Under the pieces are notes generated by a model. The model saw only the letters and a list, made by a program, of their open reading frames with translations, had not been told where the DNA came from and did not search any database. Position numbers and translations under genes: made by a program. Below, piece by piece: positions 57,675-64,000 of a stretch of DNA of 64,000 bases. The DNA comes from Pyrrhosoma nymphula (Eukaryota > Arthropoda > Insecta > Odonata > Coenagrionidae): the NCBI GenBank assembly GCA_963573305.1, contig OY754332.1, forward strand, positions 49,141,559 to 49,205,558, read 5' to 3'. Each line of letters starts with the position of its first letter. Position 1 is the stretch's first letter.

Positions 57675-57966
57675 AGGAAGGATTGGTTGATTGGTTAAGG
57701 AAATATTGTAGGGGATGTGGATGAAGGGTGGAGAGGAAGCCCAGCATCGGTGTTAGCCTGCACTTAAAGAAAGGCACCGAGGGGACCACAGCTTCACATA
57801 CCATCCGACGGATGGAGTACCACTTTTGAAGTGCTCTCCATATAGCACCTGAGTATGGTAGGGGATTCCGTGACAAATAATATCCGTCACTACCGGGAAT
57901 CGAACCCGGGCCAGGTCCCTTGGAGTTTGAATCAAGCATTCAAGCCACCATACCAACCCGCTCCCC
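57675..57966 (-). mobile_element. tRNA-derived SINE, AACC-tail family (best copy)
   Basis: Minus strand: GCGGGTTGGTATGGTGGC (box A region, 57961-57944), box B GGGTTCGATTCCC (57907-57895) followed by GGTAGTGA. The body has GGAGAGCACTTCAAAAGTGG, CTGTGGTCCCCTCGGTGCC and TTAAGTGCAGGCTAACACCG, and the tail is CCTTAACCAATCAACCAATC. Box B is a perfect consensus match. It defines the family shared with 31.05-31.35 and 55.58-55.85 kb. Confidence 0.85.
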
Positions 57967-59690
57967 TGTGTTTCACAGCGACGGAGATGAATGGAACTTC
58001 GGAGGGTGTCACGGCCCTTCAGCGCAGAGAGACGAGTTCTTTGTGGACTTCATAGTGCTGTGGTTTCCAGCTTCGGGCGTCCAGAAGGATGCAGTGCGCT
58101 TGCATGCATCTGAAAGTTCACAAAACAGAGGGAATTCCACCTGTTTTGCAGCTTTCATTTCAATCTTTCATTGCGATGAAGAAGGAAGGTGGCGTGGTAT
58201 CCAAGTGGTAGGGGTTCACATCCCGTGTCCACATCTTATGGTGACGGTTCTTCGTCCGCCCTGGCCCAATATTCTTGCTGCAGGAGTCTCTGAACATTTC
58301 TTCGTGGGAAATTACTCTGCCCTCTACTCTGAAGATTTGAATTCAATTCGTCTCTGGTATTGTGTGTGTCTCTGTAGGGTCTGTGATGGGTAAGATTTTG
58401 CCAAACCTATTAGACCGAGATGATGCTCGAGTTGATTGCTAAGTGATATATTGAAGGAAGAGAGATGCCTGCGGAAAATAATGCGACGGAGATAAAAAAT
58501 ATTGATACAAATAGTTGTGAGAAATGTGCGCCGCATTAATTCTTAGCCAATCCGTTTGTTTATCGCACAATAAGCGCTGGATATCGCCCTTGTGTAAAAT
58601 TTCTTTTGCAAAAAAACTAAAAAACCAATGATAAAAGACTATAATCTTATATCTACTTATAAAAATAGCATGCGCAGGCTCAATAAGCTCTTTACTTAGC
58701 GTATATTGGTGATCTTAACTGGGGGTCATATATTAAAGAGGGTGTTTCTTCATAAACATTCCATTCCCTGATTAAATGGTTAAGAATGTTTAACAATCCA
58801 CAAAAGTACAACCGGATATTAATGAATTCATATTAATTCAGATCATGTTTCACCTCAAGATAATTCTGACTGAGGCCCAAGTCATGAATTATGCGAATTA
58901 AAATTAACACTTCAGTTTTACGTCAATAAATAACTGATTGTGATAGATGGAATACCAAAATGTTATGAAAAATATAATTCGATTTACCCCTATTCAAACT
59001 TGGAATCCGCGTGGAGACCACGTCAGGAACAGCATACAATCAGTCGGATGGCTATAGACAGGATGTCTCGAGGGTTAACAGGCAAATTATGGAGTCAGGT
59101 TATCCACAGAAGTAATAATTTGATAATAATAGCAAAAGTGGCACTGGCCAGATTAAAATTGACCCAGGAAGTCAGTCACAAAGCTGTTAAACCCAACACA
59201 TGCGGAATATTGAAACAATCGCGTCTTTATCCGAAGGATGATATCCATAGGAGTTACTTCATGCTTTTTTATGGATTTCCAAGCGCCTTGGAGTTTGATA
59301 CTTATGTTATCTTCCAGCGAAGGTAATCTCAAATAAATATCAAAATCACTACCGTACCCGTCCCGATATAACGTTGCACGCAAAGTATAATACCACGTGC
59401 TTATGAGATAAATTCCAACCAGAACGCGACTTATGGTAACTGACGTGAATTCTGATTGGTAAACAACAATGAGTAAAGGTACGAAGAAAATTATTCTACA
59501 AGTTTCTATAGGAAATATGGCGAACCAAATACAAATAATAATAAGGCGATATTTTTGCAATCTGAAGCGAAATGTCATAAAGCATGATACACCATAACCT
59601 TCGTTAACATGAAAGAAGTCTCAAAATACTTGACTATGATCATACTATGAGTTGAGTGCTAGTTAGAGGAAAATAACTCCAAGAAATATA
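57967..59690. other. non-coding DNA with ambiguous frames
   Basis: A 157-codon plus frame (57920-58393) starts inside the SINE head, so it is not a gene. At 58940-59578 a 128-codon plus frame overlaps a 141-codon hydrophobic minus frame; I recognise neither. A box B-like GGTTCACATCC at 58211 has box A-like sequence only about 15 nt before it, perhaps a deleted SINE head. Confidence 0.4.
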
Positions 59691-59693
59691 GCT

Positions 59694-60200
59694 CTAGTGA
59701 ATACTGAAACTCTTAAGACTCTTTGATTGGGGACTTTACCTTGGTAGTAACCGATAGGTTTGTTATGGTATGGCTTTATGCTAGCTTTCACACAGAGATT
59801 TCACTCCTTGGCCTACTGCTCTTTTTTTAAATGTGGAATCTACAATTTCGTACTTACGGTCTTCACAATATGAAGACTAAGACGTCAGAAATTAATTCCA
59901 ATGCACTCATGTCAAAGTTGTTCCTCAAGAGGCATATGAAATCCCTAAATATGGATGTAGTGAGTATTGACTCTTACTGCTTTTAGAGACTCGCCCCTAG
60001 TAATAATCAAGAGCTTTGTCATAACTACCCCAGGCACAATGATCCCACTCCTTCTATCTAATGCTCATTTGGAAATGCAAAACTTAATCCAGAGCCCATT
60101 ATCTCGTATATACAGTCTCAAGGATATGAAGACTAAAACATTAAAATAGAAATCCGATGCACTCGGGCCAAAGTCAGAAGTAAGAGGTGAAATTATATAA
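59694..60200 (+). repeat. two diverged tandem copies of a ~255-bp unit
   Basis: Approximate units 59694-59948 and 59955-60200. Matching blocks: TAGTGARTAYTGA, CACTCCTT, ATATGAAGACTAARAC and RATGCACTC followed by CAAAGT. Divergence is high, so boundaries are approximate. Confidence 0.55.
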
Positions 60201-60650
60201 GTTCAGAGGGAAAAGAATTCATTCAGCGCAATTAGATATTTCTGCCAAATATTATTCTCGATAACGTCCCTGTTCTTGACCAATAGCGTATTTTGCGAAT
60301 AATAGGCCAATAAATACATTCTAAAAATATGCAGTGTTGGTTATATTAATTTTTCTTCCAAATAATGGAATGTATTCAAAGTCTTTCTAAGTTACTTATG
60401 GCGCCAATTAGGCGGCAAGATTGACATCCACGCCCTTGGAAAGATGTGGGTCAGCTTTTCCCGATCACGTCGAGGAATATTCAGAGCGACGCTGGTAATA
60501 GTGCAAGCCAGTGCTAATCTTCCTTTTAATTTAGCGGTGAGGTGTCCTAAAGCCACCGTAAAGATAATTGCACGCGCGATAAAAATGCTAACACCGACCC
60601 AGGTACGTCATATCGTGGACCCTTGCTATAGATTCAACCAATTTCACACT
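60200..60650. other. non-coding DNA
   Basis: Nothing recognised. Confidence 0.4.
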
Positions 60651-60654
60651 TTTC

Positions 60655-60870
60655 CAATAGCCTAGTGGTGAGGGCTAGGGCCACTCGGCCGTCGCACACC
60701 CTTCCTGTGACATTGTGGTCGGATCCCGAGGCCTATCTATTTAACGCTAGGACGCCTGCGTGTTACCGCGGCCTGACCAGGGGCTCGCTCAAAGCTCTTG
60801 CCCGTGAGGTGTTCACGCCTGAGGGATCTCGTCCACTTCAAAGTGCATTTCTGATCGTCCGCTGAGGTAC
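60655..60870 (+). mobile_element. tRNA-derived SINE (third family)
   Basis: Box A TAGCCTAGTGGTGAGGGC (60658-60675) is a near-consensus match. Box B TGGTCGGATCCC (60716-60727) is one or two bases off. The GC-rich body to about 60865 differs from the AACC-tail family. The spacing of about 59 nt would fit a tRNA with a long variable arm or a small insertion. No poly(A) seen; ends approximate. Confidence 0.6.
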
Positions 60871-62720
60871 ACTCGGCTAAAAAACAACACTCGATCGATT
60901 CCGTTTTCCGTTACCGGTTTTTTTCACCACCATCCTTTCGTTGTAACACGCGTGCAAAGCCGGGTCACGCCGACACTGACTAAGGGAGCACGATGTGAAG
61001 TTTCACCGAATAAAACCAAAATGATCTTCCTGCGGAATGTTATCTGCATTACAGATCAGCCGACGCCACGTGGGCTGGTGGAAATGGGCTTGTGCACCAG
61101 GAGCTTGATCATGTCACGAAAGGTAGTTAAGAGTTAGGTGTACAAGGAGATTTCATAAATGGCCAAGAAAATGAGAAATGAGTTTGAGGAAAAAATGTAT
61201 AAACCAAATGTATTGGGCATCTAATCTTGTCTTGTCGCGAAAGATAACTGCGCGGGGTAAAAAGAAGCATTAAGTAGAGTACATATTCCAGCGTCATACA
61301 AGTGGCCCAATGCGTCGTAAAATCATTGGATAGTAACCCAGGGTCACACCACAATATGCGCGACATCGGTCGCCCTTACAGCATGCTGGAAAGCGTCGGG
61401 TTAACCTCTTCATCGAGCGGTATATTAGTTCTATAGATGCTTGCTGAAATTAATTACTTTCAAATTTGGCATATCAATGAACGGATATTAATTAAAATAT
61501 ATACCTATTCATTTCGCCACAGTGAGATCACGCTGATATTTGATTTTAAAACGTGCATGGATTTCGTTGATCGAGAGATTTTGATTTTGAAAAGAGATGG
61601 AGTTTGACCAGAGTGTTCACAAATAATATGCGCAAGGGAAATGGTCGGACAGTCGAACTTTTACAACGTTTTAAAGTTATTTCAACAAATCAACACCATA
61701 AATACATCACTTAGCGGCACATTTCACCATGAAGAACCAGAAATAGGTCCGTTAAAAAATACTTTGTGCTTTTTTACGTGAAAGTGCTAATTTGTAAATA
61801 ACATACTCAGGAAAACATTAAAACATTTTTTTATCATTATCGCAGTAACTGAAATCGCTAGAATCGTTTTCCCCACCAGTAATAACGTGGGAGCATATTT
61901 AATATTAGTTAACTGCGTAACAATTACATTCTCGTTCTGCTATCTCCACGGAGTAAAGTGTTGGCAATTACAATAAACAAGGTTTTTTATTGGACAGAGT
62001 AATGCTAATGTGATTCGTCACCAATAACCAACTCTCCACAGAAATTGAGAAGTTTCACAGACTTACATGAAGGTATAGCGCGGATGCTAATGATTGCTCT
62101 CTTGAACTAAAAATTTAAAAAAATCCAACTAGTTTTTCGCAACCATTGAGACAACAATAATTACATAGGTGACGATTTGATATGATTTGAAATAAAATTT
62201 TCACAATGAATTAAACACTAAATTAAATATTACTTAAGTAATGAAAGACCTTTCAAGAATAGGGCTAATTTTAGTCCCTTAAAAACTTGTGTTAAAGACC
62301 TGACCCGGAAAATATGCAGCCCGCAGATCCCAGGGTAATCAGAAAACAAACATTTCTGAAATCAACTGCGGTATACCTGTATTTGTTGTATTCCACCGGT
62401 TTATTACGAGGGAAGATTTAATTTAGATGCCACGCTAAGAAAATTCACTTACTCCAAATACATTGAGACTATTTTCCACTCAACCTATTCGTATAGACGT
62501 AAATAAAATTCAAAAATCTTTAAATTAATTATTTACGACTACGTTCCACTACTATCTCTCATTAATTAGATGTAATTGCACCTATATTTTTATTACAACA
62601 TGCATTTTATTCAAATAATATTGATATTCGCTACGCATATGCCTTGTGCGTCAAGCAGCATTTCAAATCGAGCTCTCAAATCCGCAATTACTTGATACAT
62701 GAAGTTAGTTCACCAACTGA
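60871..62720. other. AT-rich non-coding DNA
   Basis: No gene, RNA or repeat recognised over 1.8 kb. Confidence 0.45.
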
Positions 62721-62721
62721 T

Positions 62722-63395
62722 CTCATCTACATTTACTAAGTACCGTGCAAGACACCACTAGGGTGTGTGGCACGGGGTGATTCCACACCAGGCATGCAGC
62801 ACTCGTCCCAGTACAAATCGGGACCTCGCACGCTCCCCCGGCCGCAAGGCGCAGGCCAAAAAGCAGTCAGGAGAACAGTGTGCAGTCAAACCAGAAACTG
62901 GGAGAGTGCTACGTAAATCAACATGCAAACATGCAGAACAATGCTATAGACATATCAAGGGTTAATATTACCAATACTATCAATTTATGAATGCTACGAG
63001 ATACTACTTCATGCAGAGAACTAAATAAAATAATGCCGGTCATGTCAAGCGGTGTGAAGTGTTAGTAATGATGCTATGTTACTAAATACAAGTGAAAACT
63101 CTACCTAGTGAGGGTGGGAGTTTCATATGATTAATCTATCGAAACTATTATGATACCTTATTGTACGTGGAAAAAATGAAATTTTAAATCTATCTGTTCT
63201 GCAATCTATTTCCTTTATAATATTCCTGTGATCGCTTCTACCGTAGTAAGTTGGATCTAGCAAAGTATGTTGAACGTCCGGCAAAAAATGGTCTGCTTCG
63301 AACTTGCGCAAAAGATTTAACCTGTATTTCTCCCTTCGATCAGTCAGAGATTCCCACCCTAATTCCGTCAACAATTCGGTAACACTGCTGATCAT
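62722..63395 (-). mobile_element. 5'-truncated LINE, minus strand
   Basis: The hexamer-type tail (CATCTACATTTAC, 62724-62736) and GTGTGTGGCAC stem region at 62763-62773 mark the 3' end. The ORF end lies at 63123-63395. About 320 bp of 3' UTR-like DNA separates them, longer than in the 2.2-kb LINE; joining them as one insertion is inference. Confidence 0.65.
63123..63395 (-). pseudogene. LINE reverse-transcriptase C-terminus
   Basis: Ninety residues including SVTELLTELGWESLTDRREK, YRLNLLRKF, LLDPTYYGRSDHRN and FFPRTIRYHN. It aligns with the C-terminus of the LINE at 2239-3069 (SVTQILNKLGWEPLETRRL ... FLPRTIRDYN). No catalytic motif is left. Confidence 0.85.
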
Positions 63396-64000
63396 ATTTT
63401 ATGCGTCATTTATAAGGCAATTTAATATTTCGATTGATATAACTTGGGTTATAAGCTATGACTTATCAAAAGTTAAGTATCACGTGGGACTGGAGGTGGA
63501 GAGAGGCATGCAGGAGCGATTCAAGCTCACTGCCCATCCATGATCGAAGCCTTCAGGGCAAACGAGGGTGGGGGAGGGGGGAAAGCTTCTTCGGCAAGGG
63601 AACGCTTTTTAAGGACGAAGACGAGCGCGATAAGAATTTCGAAAGAATTAGAGAGAGCGACGGATGCCGCCAAAGAGCGAGCGTTTGGGGCGAAATTGAA
63701 TTTCTTCCGTTGGAGCGCTCGGCCACCGACACTCGACGCCGTCGTCGCTCGAAACGCGGCCTTTGTGCGCGCCGAGGGCGGTCGGGAGTGGGTGCGGGCC
63801 AGCAGTGTTGCCAACCCTCCGTCGAAAACGTCCAATAGGTCCACGAGCGAGGCTTGCAGAACTAGGTGAACCGTTTGTTGGCGTCACACTGCATCCTTTT
63901 TCAAACAGCAGAGCATATATATATATATATGCTCCGTGTATATGGAGTGTGTGTCCTTCCTTCTGTGAGAAAGGTTGCTTATTGCATCCGAAATATCAGA
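63396..64000. other. GC-richer DNA with overlapping frames and an AT palindrome
   Basis: 63540-63880 has open frames of about 105-109 codons on both strands, alanine/arginine-rich, none recognised. GAGCATATAT...ATATATGCTC at 63910-63933 is a perfect 24-bp palindrome made largely of an AT microsatellite. Confidence 0.4.

Noticed and set aside
57895..57966. Functional tRNA gene on the minus strand
   Set aside because: Box B is perfect but the copy has a SINE body and tail and relatives at 31 and 55 kb.
57920..58393. 157-codon plus-strand frame
   Set aside because: Begins inside a SINE head and has no recognisable domain or donor.
59153..59578. 141-codon hydrophobic minus frame resembling a membrane protein
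   Set aside because: AT-rich codons make hydrophobic frames common; overlaps a plus frame and has no family motif.
63910..63933. Terminator or regulatory palindrome
   Set aside because: Mostly an AT microsatellite, so the symmetry is expected.

Overview
This window is eukaryotic nuclear DNA, most likely from an arthropod and probably an insect with a repeat-rich genome. No frame stays open for a full gene over 64 kb. Coding signal is limited to decayed transposon proteins and a few short possible host exons. What I read directly is a 5S-rRNA-derived SINE, tRNA-derived SINEs, 5'-truncated non-LTR retrotransposons, a Tigger/pogo transposase remnant, several MITEs and hammerhead-like Penelope-type ends. 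There are no operons, ribosome-binding sites or bacterial features. The species cannot be fixed from sequence alone.

Layout. 1-4.2 kb: a G-rich block, a 5'-truncated CR1/L2/Jockey-type LINE (2239-3186), a 32-bp duplication, then a full-length 5S-derived SINE with a 13-bp target duplication (3910-4127). 4.2-11 kb: mostly plain DNA with a tRNA-like SINE head (7.55 kb), a possible exon in GC-rich DNA (9.3 kb) and a ~198-bp tandem array (10.0-10.7 kb). 14.4-15.7 kb: the strongest CpG island, holding the best host-exon candidate (15401-15578, perfect splice donor). 18.4-21.5 kb: a local duplication enclosing a 211-bp tandem pair, with two copies of a TTAA-type MITE. 22-27.5 kb: a SINE head, a hammerhead-like motif, a third MITE whose unfilled relative lies 0.77 kb away, a Tigger remnant, a near-identical 117-bp internal piece of the 2.2-kb LINE, and a GC island.

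27.5-39.5 kb: several inverted-repeat elements, a hAT-type MITE with a perfect 8-bp target duplication sitting inside a LINE tail (36801-37414), another hAT-like element next to it, a SINE (31.05-31.35 kb) and three LINE tails. 41.6-48.2 kb: a second, very degraded APE-type LINE, and a near-perfect 89-bp-arm foldback carrying hammerhead-core sequence (44527-44708). 48.8-64 kb: a dispersed repeat pair, two SINEs of the AACC-tail family, a CpG-rich stretch with a splice donor (57.5 kb), another tRNA-like SINE head (60.65 kb), and a LINE end on the minus strand (62.72-63.4 kb).

The features are not a pathway; they are layers of mobile DNA around sparse host exons. The most informative parts are the natural before/after pairs (empty and filled sites, nested insertions) and the small-RNA-derived elements: 5S, tRNA and hammerhead-like.
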